Both the position numbers and the translations under genes were made by a program. From the NCBI GenBank assembly GCA_016202645.1, contig JACQOF010000028.1, positions 1 to 21,985 on the forward strand: DNA of 21,985 nucleotides, read 5' to 3'. Below are positions 7,046 through 14,365 of the stretch, piece by piece. The first letter of the stretch is position 1. Every line of letters starts with the position of its first letter. The DNA is from a bacterium (lineage in GTDB: Bacteria; Lindowbacteria; 2-12-FULL-62-27). Under the pieces are notes generated by a model. The model was not told where the DNA came from, did no database searches, and worked only from the letters and a program-made list of their open reading frames with translations.

Positions 7046-8383
7046 ATGATCCCAACTTCGTCCGGCGTCGGATTTGTCCCGCATTCGGACGCCCAGCTCG
7101 ATGCGATGGCGCGGGACATCGGCCTGGCCCGGCCCGAGGATGTCTTCTCGGAAATTCCCAAACATCTGATGGCGGCCCAGCCTCCGCTCGGCCGCGCCGG
7201 CCTTTCCCAGGACGACATCCTTCGGCTCGGGATGAAGGCCGCGGCGCGGACCCGCCACGACCGGCCGATTTTTCTCGGCGGCGGATTCTATGACCGCTTC
7301 GTCCCGCCCGCGCTGGTTGAGGCGATCCTTCGCCGGACCGATTATTATTCCGCCTATACGCCCTACCAGCCCGAGGCGTCCCAGGGATTGCTCCAGGGAC
7401 TTTTCGAATACCAGCGGGGCATTTGCGCGCTGACCGGATTGGATGTGTCCAACGCGTCGCTCTATGACGGCGCGACGGCGCTCGCGGAGGCGGTGCTCTG
7501 TCTCTACGGCGCGTCGGAACACACCCGCGGCGCCGTGCTGGTTTCGGCCGCGGTCCATCCCCACTACCGCGCGGTTCTCCGGACTTATCTCTCGGACATT
7601 TCTCTGGACTTGATCGAAATCCCCTATTGCGCTGAAGGCGGAAACACTCTCCCGGACGCGGTCCGGCGGGCCCGGTCCAACGGCCCGGTCATCGCGGTGG
7701 TCGCGCAGAACCCGAACTTCTTCGGCGTCATGGAAGACATGCGCGGCATCGCGTCGGCCGCGAAGGATCACGAAGCCGGAATGGTTTATGTCTTCGAGCC
7801 GACGTCCCTCTCCGTCCTCGCCAGTCCGGAAGAAACCGGCGCCGACATCGCCGTCGCCGAGGGCCAATCCCTTGGCCTGCCGCTTTACTATGGGGGTCTT
7901 GCGCTCGGCGTGTTCGCGGCGCGCGAAAAATTCCTGCGCCGTCTGCCCGGCCGGATCGTCGGAAAAACGCTGGACAACCAGGGCCGCGAGGCCTACTGCC
8001 TCACGCTTCAGACCCGCGAACAGCACATCCGCAGGGAGAAGGCGACGTCCAACATCTGCACCAATCACACCCTCTGCGCCATTTACGCGGGCGCCTACCT
8101 GCGGCTTCTCGGGGCCGATGGTCTGAGGAGCGTCGTTGAAACGTCGGCGGCGCGAATGGACCAGTTCCTCGACGGTCTTCTCCCCGACTTCGCGGCGCCG
8201 CGGTTTTCATCGCCGTCCCTTTTTGAAGTTGTCATCCGGTCCAAGCGGCCGCTGGACCATCTGCCTGTTCTGCCTCTGCGGTCTTATTATCCGGATCTGC
8301 AAGACGCGTATCTGGTGTCCTTCACCGAACGGCGCACGACGGCGGACGTGATGGGACTTCTGTCGGAGATCTCCCGGGCATGA
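7046..8383 (+). CDS. gcvPA: Glycine dehydrogenase (decarboxylating) subunit 1
   Basis: 445 residues, the usual length for the N-terminal half of the split P protein. Recognisable segments include FVPHSDAQLDAMARDIGL at the start, FLGGGFYDRF, YSAYTPYQPEASQGLLQ, DVSNASLYDGATALAEA, and YYGGLALGVFAAREKFLRRLPGRIVG. With subunit 2 it decarboxylates glycine using PLP and loads the aminomethyl group onto GcvH. The split PA/PB form is typical of Gram-positives, Thermotogae, archaea and many candidate phyla; the single-chain GcvP is typical of Proteobacteria. Its stop overlaps the gcvPB start as ATGA. Confidence 0.96.
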   Translation: MIPTSSGVGFVPHSDAQLDAMARDIGLARPEDVFSEIPKHLMAAQPPLGRAGLSQDDILRLGMKAAARTRHDRPIFLGGGFYDRFVPPALVEAILRRTDYYSAYTPYQPEASQGLLQGLFEYQRGICALTGLDVSNASLYDGATALAEAVLCLYGASEHTRGAVLVSAAVHPHYRAVLRTYLSDISLDLIEIPYCAEGGNTLPDAVRRARSNGPVIAVVAQNPNFFGVMEDMRGIASAAKDHEAGMVYVFEPTSLSVLASPEETGADIAVAEGQSLGLPLYYGGLALGVFAAREKFLRRLPGRIVGKTLDNQGREAYCLTLQTREQHIRREKATSNICTNHTLCAIYAGAYLRLLGADGLRSVVETSAARMDQFLDGLLPDFAAPRFSSPSLFEVVIRSKRPLDHLPVLPLRSYYPDLQDAYLVSFTERRTTADVMGLLSEISRA

Positions 8384-9774
8384 GCGGCCTCTTCCACTGC
8401 GCCTCCTCCCCGAGGGTCGAGCGTCTATCGGAGGGACTGGCGAGACGCGCGCCCCTCGATCTTTCCGTCCTCCCGGAAAACGATCTCGTCCGGCACCATG
8501 TGAACTTGTCCCGGAAAAATCTCTGCGTCGACTCGAGTTTTTATCCGCTCGGATCCTGCACGATGAAATACAGCCCCAAGGCCGGGGAGGCCGTCGCCGC
8601 CGAACGCGGGTTTTCCAGCGCGCACCCGTGGCAGAAACCGGAGGAAGTCCAGGGCGTGCTCCACGTCCTCGGGGAACTTTCCCGCGATCTTGCGGCGCTG
8701 ACGGGCATGGACGCGATGTGTCTCTATCCGGCCGCGGGCGCGCACGGGGAACTCTGCGCGCTGAAAACCGCCCGGCAATATTTCCGCCTGAAAAACGATC
8801 CAAACCGGACGGAAGTCCTCGTGCCGGAAAACGCGCACGGCACCAATCCCGCGTCGGCGGCCATGGCGAAACTCCAGGTTGTCGTCGTGCGGATGAACAA
8901 CCGTGGGCGGGTCGACGTCGAGGACCTCCGGAAAAAACTCTCGGCGCGGACCGCCGTCCTCATGCTGACCAATCCCAATACCCTCGGCCTATTCGAAACG
9001 GAAATCGACACCGTCGCCAAACTCGTGCATGACGCGGGCGGTCTCCTGTATTACGACGGCGCGAACCTCAACGCCATTCTCGGCCGCGTGCGGCCGGGCG
9101 ACATGGGATTCGACATGATTCATGTCAATCTCCATAAAACATTTTCCATCCCGCACGGCGGCGGCGGCCCGGGCGCGGGGCCGATCGGCGTCAAGGCCCA
9201 TCTCGCGCCCTTTTTGCCCGGCCCATTTCTTGTACAGGAATCCAATCGTTGGTCCTGGACCGAGGCCGACAGCCGCTCGATCGGCCGCTTCCACGGCGCG
9301 CACGGAAATTTTCTGAATCTTCTCAAGGCCTGGGTTTATCTCCACCTTCTCGGCGACGAGGGTGCGCGGCGCGTCAGCCTCGCCGCGGTGCTCAACGCCA
9401 ATTATCTCCAGGAAAAAATCAAGCCGCTCCTGCCGGTCCCATACGGCGCCGGCCGCTGCATGCACGAATTCGTCGCGTCCGCGCTTCCGCTCAAGGATGA
9501 GACGGGCGTGTCGGCGATGGACATCGCCAAGCGGATTCTGGACGAAGGCATGTACGCGCCAACGGTCTACTTTCCGCTCCTCGTCAAGGAGGCCCTCATG
9601 GTGGAGCCAACCGAGACGGAACGCCGCGAGACCCTCGACCGTTTCGTGGCGCTGATGCGGACAATCGTGGAGGAAGCCCGGACCCATCCCGAGCGCCTGC
9701 ACGACGCTCCAGTGCGCACGCCTGTGGGACGAGTGGACGAAGTCCGCGCCGCCCGAAATCCTGTCTTGAAGTAG
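8380..9774 (+). CDS. gcvPB: Glycine dehydrogenase (decarboxylating) subunit 2
   Basis: 464 residues, close to the usual length of about 480. It contains CVDSSFYPLGSCTMKYSPK near residues 49-67, MCLYPAAGAHGELCAL, ENAHGTNPASAAMA, and the PLP-lysine motif HVNLHKTFSIPHGGGGPG with K253. LLYYDGANLNAI provides the Asp that contacts the PLP nitrogen. It pairs with gcvPA to form the alpha2-beta2 P protein. The start overlaps the end of gcvPA as ATGA, which suits equal synthesis of the two subunits. A heptad repeat separates its stop from uvrC. Confidence 0.97.
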   Translation: MSGLFHCASSPRVERLSEGLARRAPLDLSVLPENDLVRHHVNLSRKNLCVDSSFYPLGSCTMKYSPKAGEAVAAERGFSSAHPWQKPEEVQGVLHVLGELSRDLAALTGMDAMCLYPAAGAHGELCALKTARQYFRLKNDPNRTEVLVPENAHGTNPASAAMAKLQVVVVRMNNRGRVDVEDLRKKLSARTAVLMLTNPNTLGLFETEIDTVAKLVHDAGGLLYYDGANLNAILGRVRPGDMGFDMIHVNLHKTFSIPHGGGGPGAGPIGVKAHLAPFLPGPFLVQESNRWSWTEADSRSIGRFHGAHGNFLNLLKAWVYLHLLGDEGARRVSLAAVLNANYLQEKIKPLLPVPYGAGRCMHEFVASALPLKDETGVSAMDIAKRILDEGMYAPTVYFPLLVKEALMVEPTETERRETLDRFVALMRTIVEEARTHPERLHDAPVRTPVGRVDEVRAARNPVLK

Positions 9775-9782
9775 GAGTTGTT

Positions 9783-9814
9783 GGCTGAAGGCTGTGGGCT
9801 GAGGGCTGAGGGCT
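9783..9814. repeat. Heptad repeat (GGCTGAG)n between gcvPB and uvrC
   Basis: Four 7-bp units and a half: GGCTGAA, GGCTGTG, GGCTGAG, GGCTGAG, GGCT. It fills most of the 47-bp gap. The last GAGGG lies about 9 bases before the uvrC ATG and is the only ribosome-binding-like sequence there, so the repeat may supply the uvrC ribosome site. Confidence 0.75.
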
Positions 9815-9821
9815 CTCCCAC

Positions 9822-11510
9822 ATGAAACCTCTGCACGACATCGCCCGCGCCGCGCCCCGCGCGCCGGGCGTTTACCTCTTCAAAGACGCCGCCGGAAAAG
9901 TTCTCTACGTCGGCAAGGCCTCATCTCTTCGAGACCGGCTCGCCTATTATTTTTCCGGCAGGATTCCTGATAAGACCCGGCTCTTCCTGAAAAAAGCCGC
10001 GGACCTGGAAATTCTTCTCTGCCGCTCGGAATACGAAGCCTTCATGCTTGAATACACGCTGATCAAGGAACACCAGCCGGCTTTCAACGTGGTGTTCCGG
10101 GACGACAAGCGATATCCCTACCTCAAAATCACGTCGGAGGATTTTCCGAGGCTGATCGTGACCCGGCGCGTCGAAGAGGACGGGGGCCGGTACTTCGGCC
10201 CCTTTGTCTCCGGGTCGAACGTTCGGCGGATTCTAGACATGACCCATCGCTTCTTCAAGATCCGGACCTGCAAACGGCGGATCCTTGAAGGCAAAAAAAA
10301 TCCGCCCCTGTGCCTTGAATACCACCTCAAGCGGTGCGACGGGCCCTGCGAGGCCCTGGTGTCGAAGGCCGTCTACGCCGAACAGATCGCGCGTGCCGAA
10401 CGGTTTCTCCGGGGCGATTACGGCGCGCTCCTCGCGGAACTGGGCGCGAAAATGCGGGAGGCTTCGGGCGCAAGGTCGTTCGAACTGGCGGCCCTGTACC
10501 GAGACCAGATCGCGGCGGTGCGGGAGCTGTCCGAAAAACAGCGCGCTGCCTCCGCGCGCGCGACGGACATCGACGCGATCTCCTTCGCGTCGGACCCCAA
10601 CCGCGGCCGGATTTGTTTTTATGTGTTTCGAGTCCGCAAGGGCCACATCATCGGAAGCGCCGGCTTTGTTTTTCCGCTCGCCGCCGCGGACGAGGCCGAG
10701 GCCCTCGGACAATTTTTGCCGGAATACTACAAACTCCGCACCGACATCCCGACGGCCGTGGCCCTTCGGACCGAGCCCGCCGCGCCGGCGAGCCTCCGCC
10801 GGTGGCTCGCCCGGCTGGCCGGACGGGCGGTCAAACTCTGGGCGCCACAGCGCGGCTACGCGAGGGACCTCGTCGGCATGGCGGAAAAAAACGCGCGGGC
10901 CAAACTCTTTGAAAAATCCGATCCCGACGCGGAGGAACTGCTCGACCGCGTCCGGGAAAAACTCCAGCTGGACCGGCGGCCGGAATGCATCCACGGCTAC
11001 GACGTCGCCAATCTCGGCCCCAGCATCGTCACCGGCGCGCGCGTCGTGTTTCTTCACGGCAAGCCCGCGCGCACGCATTACCGGTCGTACGGACTCCAGG
11101 AACTCGAGGCCAAGGACGACTACGCCGCGATGGAGGAACTCGTCCGCCGGTCGGTCCGGCGCGCCGTCGAGCAGGAACCCGAGGCGGCGCCGGATTTACT
11201 GCTCATCGACGGCGGCCTCGGCCATGTCCGCGCGGCTCGCAAAGCCCTGCGGCCATTCTCGTCTGAAGTTGACCTTAAATCCGCAATCCGCAATCCCAAA
11301 TCCGAAATCCACCATCGTCCGGGCATCGAAATCGCCGGTCTGGCCAAGGAGGAGGAACGACTGGTGCTGGAGGACGGCAGAATGCTCCGGCTTGCCGGAA
11401 CCGACCCTGTGCTCAACCTCCTGCGGCGGATCCGCGACGAAGCCCACCGCTTCAGCCGAAGGCTGATGACGTTGCGGGCCAAAAAGAAAATGCTGGCGCG
11501 AAAAGCGTGA
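9822..11510 (+). CDS. uvrC: Excinuclease ABC subunit C (UvrC), C-terminally short, with in-frame repeat insertion
   Basis: 562 residues. The GIY-YIG domain spans about 1-95 (GVYLF 16-20, YVGKA 29-33, R37). A cysteine set C150, C164, C172, C176 fits the UvrC Fe-S cluster. A UVR segment lies near 205-240 (the UvrB contact). The RNase H-like domain follows, with HGYDVANLGP (391-400), LLIDGGLGHV (460-469) and DEAHRF (539-544). UvrC makes both incisions in nucleotide excision repair. Two oddities: about 20 residues at roughly 481-500, including SAIRNP, are encoded by a heptad repeat, and the chain ends soon after DEAHRF, so the usual C-terminal helix-hairpin-helix module is absent. No HhH remnant appears in the next gene, so a recent frameshift is unlikely. 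The stop overlaps the next GTG as GTGA. Confidence 0.95.
   Translation: MKPLHDIARAAPRAPGVYLFKDAAGKVLYVGKASSLRDRLAYYFSGRIPDKTRLFLKKAADLEILLCRSEYEAFMLEYTLIKEHQPAFNVVFRDDKRYPYLKITSEDFPRLIVTRRVEEDGGRYFGPFVSGSNVRRILDMTHRFFKIRTCKRRILEGKKNPPLCLEYHLKRCDGPCEALVSKAVYAEQIARAERFLRGDYGALLAELGAKMREASGARSFELAALYRDQIAAVRELSEKQRAASARATDIDAISFASDPNRGRICFYVFRVRKGHIIGSAGFVFPLAAADEAEALGQFLPEYYKLRTDIPTAVALRTEPAAPASLRRWLARLAGRAVKLWAPQRGYARDLVGMAEKNARAKLFEKSDPDAEELLDRVREKLQLDRRPECIHGYDVANLGPSIVTGARVVFLHGKPARTHYRSYGLQELEAKDDYAAMEELVRRSVRRAVEQEPEAAPDLLLIDGGLGHVRAARKALRPFSSEVDLKSAIRNPKSEIHHRPGIEIAGLAKEEERLVLEDGRMLRLAGTDPVLNLLRRIRDEAHRFSRRLMTLRAKKKMLARKA
11277..11311. repeat. Intragenic heptad repeat in uvrC
   Basis: Five consecutive 7-bp units: AAATCCG, CAATCCG, CAATCCC, AAATCCG, AAATCCA. 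Bases 11275-11296 are identical, over 22 bp, to 17782-17803 inside pheS. It is read in frame as LKSAIRNPKSEI at a point where UvrC proteins normally pass directly from the DGG-loop helix to the IGLAK strand. Confidence 0.85.
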
Positions 11511-12112
11511 CGCCGGCGCTCGGCGTTTTCATGCGGGAACCGGTTGCCGGCAAGGTGAAGACCCGGATGGCGCGAAAAATCGGCCGGACCCGGGCTTGCG
11601 CCGTTTACGTTGAATGTGTCCGGCGGACGCTTCGCACCGCATCGCGTTCAGGTCTCCCGGTCCGCATCTTTTATACGCCGGCCGGATCGGCGGAACGGAT
11701 CCGGGACCGGTTTCAGATTTCGTTCGACATGACGGCTCAAAAAGGCCGGAGCCTGGGCGCGCGCATGCGGCGGGCGTTCGAGGTCCTTCTCAAAAAGTAC
11801 ACTGCAGCCATCCTCATCGGATCGGACAGCCCGACCCTTCCGGTCCGGTTTATCGGCCGGGCAGGCCGAATGCTCCGAACAAACGATCTCGTTCTGGGCC
11901 CGTCGGAAGACGGCGGATATTATTTGATCGGCCTGACGAGGCGGGCATATCGCAGATCGGCCCATGTTCTATTTTCCCGGATCCAATGGGGCGGCCCCCG
12001 CGTTTTTCGCGACACAATCTCGCGGGCGCAACGGGCGCGCCTGAGAGTTGAGATGTTGCCGCTCTGGTTCGACGTGGACACCCCGGAAGACGCGCGAAGG
12101 GCCGGGATATGA
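11507..12112 (+). CDS. TIGR04282/DUF2064-family glycosyltransferase-like protein
   Basis: 201 residues. The N-terminus, GVFMREPVAGKVKTRMA, is the nucleotide-binding start of DUF2064 (TIGR04282). IGSDSPTLP follows near residue 105, then LGPSEDGGYYLIGL (about 128-141) and a DVDTPEDARR tail. These are the conserved blocks of this GT-A-fold family, related to MobA/CofC nucleotidyltransferases. The substrate is unknown; family members often lie beside other glycosyltransferases or methyltransferases. The start is GTG in a GTGA overlap with the uvrC stop, so it is coupled to uvrC and ends the plus-strand run. Confidence 0.9.
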   Translation: MTPALGVFMREPVAGKVKTRMARKIGRTRACAVYVECVRRTLRTASRSGLPVRIFYTPAGSAERIRDRFQISFDMTAQKGRSLGARMRRAFEVLLKKYTAAILIGSDSPTLPVRFIGRAGRMLRTNDLVLGPSEDGGYYLIGLTRRAYRRSAHVLFSRIQWGGPRVFRDTISRAQRARLRVEMLPLWFDVDTPEDARRAGI

Positions 12113-12149
12113 CGTGCAGAAACTCAATACCCGGAACGGAGACCGTAAA

Positions 12150-12197
12150 AGAAAAAGGGACGGTTCTAATTTATCCTGTTCATTTTCATGAGGATAA
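12150..12197. repeat. Possible REP/RAYT-associated remnant with small hairpin
   Basis: Within the 102-bp gap after the glycosyltransferase, AGAAAAAGGGACGGTTCTAA at 12150-12169 resembles the motif often flanking RAYT (TnpA-REP) transposases in other genomes; this is from memory, not a search. It is followed by a 7-bp stem TTATCCT (12171-12177) and AGGATAA (12191-12197). The hairpin could also help end the plus-strand transcript. The region is clearly AT-richer than its neighbours. Confidence 0.35.
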
Positions 12198-12214
12198 CCC
12201 CCAAAAATAACGCA

Positions 12215-12532
12215 TTAAAACGTCACTTCGAAGTAACTTCCCTTTGTTGCGGTCTCGACTGTTGCGACTACGAGTGCCGTCTTTTTCTGAATCTTCGGCC
12301 AACTTGTTGAAAGCAGAGCCACAATGGCGATGCTGCGGTTACGCAGATTTTGCTGATGCTTCAAATTGGAGTCGGTCGTCACGAACACATCGAAGCCCTC
12401 ATCCTCGGCCATGCGGATCAGGTCTCCATTTTTAAGCTGATTCCAGCCTTTTTCGAAAACAGTCACAACTGAATGATTCTGGAAAAAGTTTCTCAAAGGC
12501 GAGGGTGTGCCTTGATCAAAAAGAATTTTCAC
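12215..12532 (-). CDS. DUF5615 PIN-like toxin-type protein
   Basis: 105 residues. The N-terminal strand MKILFDQGTP with Asp6 is the first acidic residue of PIN-like folds. NGDLIRMAEDEGFDVFVTTD (about 35-54) supplies the later acidic residues, followed by NLKHQQNL, a block typical of DUF5615. This family is the presumed ribonuclease partner of DUF433 proteins in VapBC-like pairs. It sits directly downstream of the DUF433 gene and overlaps it by 4 bases (ATGA). The region is AT-richer than the flanking operons, consistent with acquisition by transfer. RNase activity is inferred from the family. Confidence 0.88.
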   Translation of the reverse strand: MKILFDQGTPSPLRNFFQNHSVVTVFEKGWNQLKNGDLIRMAEDEGFDVFVTTDSNLKHQQNLRNRSIAIVALLSTSWPKIQKKTALVVATVETATKGSYFEVTF

Positions 12533-12747
12533 GCCACCAGAAGGCTTCGGGCGGCGTGCTCAAGTACCGCGTCCACTTGCTCACGCGTGACTCCGGAAAA
12601 CCATTCCAGGAACTGTTCGACCGTGGCTCCGCCCTCCAAATTTTCGAAGAGCGCGGCAACCGGCACACGTGTCTGCCGGAACACCCACGCACCGCTCACT
12701 TTTTCATCAGAGCGCTCCACGGCGGAACATTTCGTCCAGTCCAGCAT
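12529..12747 (-). CDS. DUF433 antitoxin-type protein
   Basis: 72 residues from ATG 12747. The frame stays open far upstream (to 13158), but that extension runs antisense through the GYF gene and lacks family similarity, so the short start is chosen. The core VSGAWVFRQTRVPVAALFEN (18-37) followed by GATVEQFLEWFSGVTREQV is the DUF433 pattern, a small helix-turn-helix-like domain. It precedes and overlaps the DUF5615 gene, the standard antitoxin-first order, and probably represses their shared promoter in 12748-12855. Confidence 0.88.
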   Translation of the reverse strand: MLDWTKCSAVERSDEKVSGAWVFRQTRVPVAALFENLEGGATVEQFLEWFSGVTREQVDAVLEHAARSLLVA

Positions 12748-12820
12748 ATTCAAATGGTACTCCGACGCGGAGAAAAAAACAAGTGAAGTGGAAGTCCTAG
12801 AGGGGAGGCCCGGGGTTTTA

Positions 12821-12849
12821 TTGACATGAAATCGAAAACGGCGTAACCT
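12821..12849 (+). promoter_or_regulatory. Candidate promoter of the GYF-domain gene (leaderless)
   Basis: A consensus -35 TTGACA (12821-12826), a 17-bp spacer and a weak -10 TAACCT (12844-12849) would start transcription close to base 12856, which is the ATG itself. No ribosome-binding sequence lies before that ATG. It sits in the 108-bp divergent region that must also hold the toxin-antitoxin promoter. Confidence 0.4.
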
Positions 12850-12855
12850 GCACGA

Positions 12856-13404
12856 ATGGATCGCTGGTACGCGTGGGTCGACAACAAAATCTACGGGCCG
12901 TATCTTCCGGAACAGCTGGGCGAATTCGTCCGGCCTGAGACGAACCTGTGCCGGGAAGGCATGGAAGAATGGAAACCGGCGAAGGACCATCCGGAACTGG
13001 CGTTTATCCTGCGGGGCATGGTTCTCGAGACGCCACCCAATGTCGGGTGGATGGTCCGCAAGGCAAACACGCCGGATGTGCGTGGGCCGTTCGCGAAGTC
13101 GGAACTTCTGCGGATGATGGATGCGGGGCAGATCGCCCAGGGCGATTTCATCAAGCACACCGGGTGGGATGAGTGGGAACCCTTCGAAAAAACAAAATTA
13201 CTCCATCCCGAATCGGCGGAACCCGACGCGGAAACCCCGCCCAATCCGGAGGAATTTCACCGCGTCTTGAAGGAATCGACCGATGCGGAACTCCTGAAGG
13301 AATATCAAACCAACTACAGAATGTACCCGCGAAGAGAACGTCAAATGCTGAAAGAGGAACTCCTGAGGCGCGGGTTGATCAAAAAGACGTTCGGGTTGTT
13401 CTAA
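12856..13404 (+). CDS. Protein with two GYF_2 (DUF4339) domains, function unknown
   Basis: 182 residues. The first GYF_2-like module, residues 3-50, has WYAWVDNKIYGPYLPEQL and a closing EWKPA. The second, 64-115, has GWMVRKANTPDVRGPFAKSE and a closing GWDEWEPF. Each shows the Trp/Tyr-x-x-x-Gly-Pro pattern of GYF_2 domains, usually seen as peptide-binding adaptors at the N-termini of bacterial membrane proteins. No membrane segment is present here; the C-terminal 65 residues are charged and helical (EFHRVLKESTDAELLKEY), so it is likely cytosolic. It is convergent with the inositol phosphatase gene and diverges from the toxin-antitoxin pair. No specific role can be assigned. Confidence 0.75.
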   Translation: MDRWYAWVDNKIYGPYLPEQLGEFVRPETNLCREGMEEWKPAKDHPELAFILRGMVLETPPNVGWMVRKANTPDVRGPFAKSELLRMMDAGQIAQGDFIKHTGWDEWEPFEKTKLLHPESAEPDAETPPNPEEFHRVLKESTDAELLKEYQTNYRMYPRRERQMLKEELLRRGLIKKTFGLF

Positions 13405-13416
13405 CCAAGGGCGCCG

Positions 13417-13437
13417 TTAGCTATTAGCTAATAGCCA
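13417..13437. repeat. Heptad repeat (TTAGCTA)n containing a perfect 16-bp palindrome
   Basis: Units TTAGCTA, TTAGCTA, ATAGCCA in the 40-bp gap between two convergent genes. Bases 13420-13435 (GCTATTAGCTAATAGC) form a perfect palindrome. It could act as a weak bidirectional terminator, although no T-run follows on either strand. Confidence 0.65.
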
Positions 13438-13444
13438 AAAGCAG

Positions 13445-14365
13445 TCAATAATCCACCTTCTCAACAACCTTGATGTGCGGAAGAATCGCCCGGACGGTTT
13501 TTTCCGGGCCGGCGATCAGCGGCTCGGGCGGGCGGTCGCCGGCGATCAGGGGGGCCCAGTCACAGGGAGCGCCGGAGAGAGTCAGAACGACGCCGCCTTG
13601 AACGAGGATCATCGCCGCTCCCGCCGCGATGTCCCAGAGGTGCGGACGGCCAAGCAGTGTCGCGTCGGCCGAGCCGGCGGCCACGAAGGCCATGTGCGCG
13701 GCGAGACTGCCCATCGAGCGCGTCTTGCCCGGAAAACTGATCGTATATTTTCGGTGGACGTTCGAAGGCACCATCAGGGCCGATTCCGAATCAAATCGGT
13801 CCGTGCCCTCCCTCAGGTGGACGCGTTTCCCGTTCATAAAGACGCCCTGCGCGTCGCCCCAATAGAGCTCGTCCGCGCCGGGCAGGCTCATGACGCCGAT
13901 TTCCGGGCGGCCGTCCTGAACGACGCCGACGGAGATGGCCCAGATCGGAAGGCTTGACGCGAACGCGGACGTGCCGTCGATCGGGTCGATCGCCCAGAGC
14001 ACGCCGCTCGAGCCGGCGGATCCGGCGGGCGGCGCCGACGGGAGGTCCTTGAAAAGTTCCTTCACGGTCTGCTTCTTCGGCAGGCCGCCCAGTTTGGCGA
14101 TCAAGCCGCCGCGCGGCGCCGCTTCAACGGGATCGCCCGCGGGAAGGTTTTCCGCGGTTCCGCCGGAGAATCCGGATTCCTCGCCGAGAATTCTTTCGGA
14201 CGGGAATGTTTCCCGGATCCGCTTCTTGACGAATTCCTCGATCTCCGCGTCCGCGTCCGTCACGATCCCCTGGTTGCCCTTCCGGCGGCCCTCCGTGCGC
14301 CGGTAATGGCGAAGCGCAATCTCCGCGGCTTTTTTGGTGAAGGCTTTCGCGAGGTCCAGTCTCAT
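13445..14365 (-). CDS. Inositol monophosphatase family protein with internal insertion
   Basis: 306 residues from ATG 14365, which overlaps the ccmD stop as ATGA; a longer frame to 14455 only runs through ccmD. Family metal-site motifs are present: TDADAEIEEF (36-45), GEES (61-64), DPIDGT (127-132) and the C-terminal WDIAAGAAMI. It therefore hydrolyses a phosphomonoester with Mg2+. Inositol-1-phosphate, histidinol phosphate, fructose-1,6-bisphosphate and PAP are all possible substrates. The gap between GEES and DPIDGT is about 62 residues (a Gly/Pro/Lys-rich stretch, 68-119), much longer than the roughly 15-25 usual for the family. It is the last gene of the minus-strand operon. Confidence 0.88.
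   Translation of the reverse strand: MRLDLAKAFTKKAAEIALRHYRRTEGRRKGNQGIVTDADAEIEEFVKKRIRETFPSERILGEESGFSGGTAENLPAGDPVEAAPRGGLIAKLGGLPKKQTVKELFKDLPSAPPAGSAGSSGVLWAIDPIDGTSAFASSLPIWAISVGVVQDGRPEIGVMSLPGADELYWGDAQGVFMNGKRVHLREGTDRFDSESALMVPSNVHRKYTISFPGKTRSMGSLAAHMAFVAAGSADATLLGRPHLWDIAAGAAMILVQGGVVLTLSGAPCDWAPLIAGDRPPEPLIAGPEKTVRAILPHIKVVEKVDY

Noticed and set aside
7028-8068. A 346-codon antisense frame over gcvPA
   Set aside because: It is a mirror of GC-rich codons in a well-recognised gene; no protein family is recognisable in it.
12748-13158. Upstream extension of the DUF433 frame
   Set aside because: It runs antisense to the GYF gene and shows no family similarity; the 72-residue start matches the DUF433 length.
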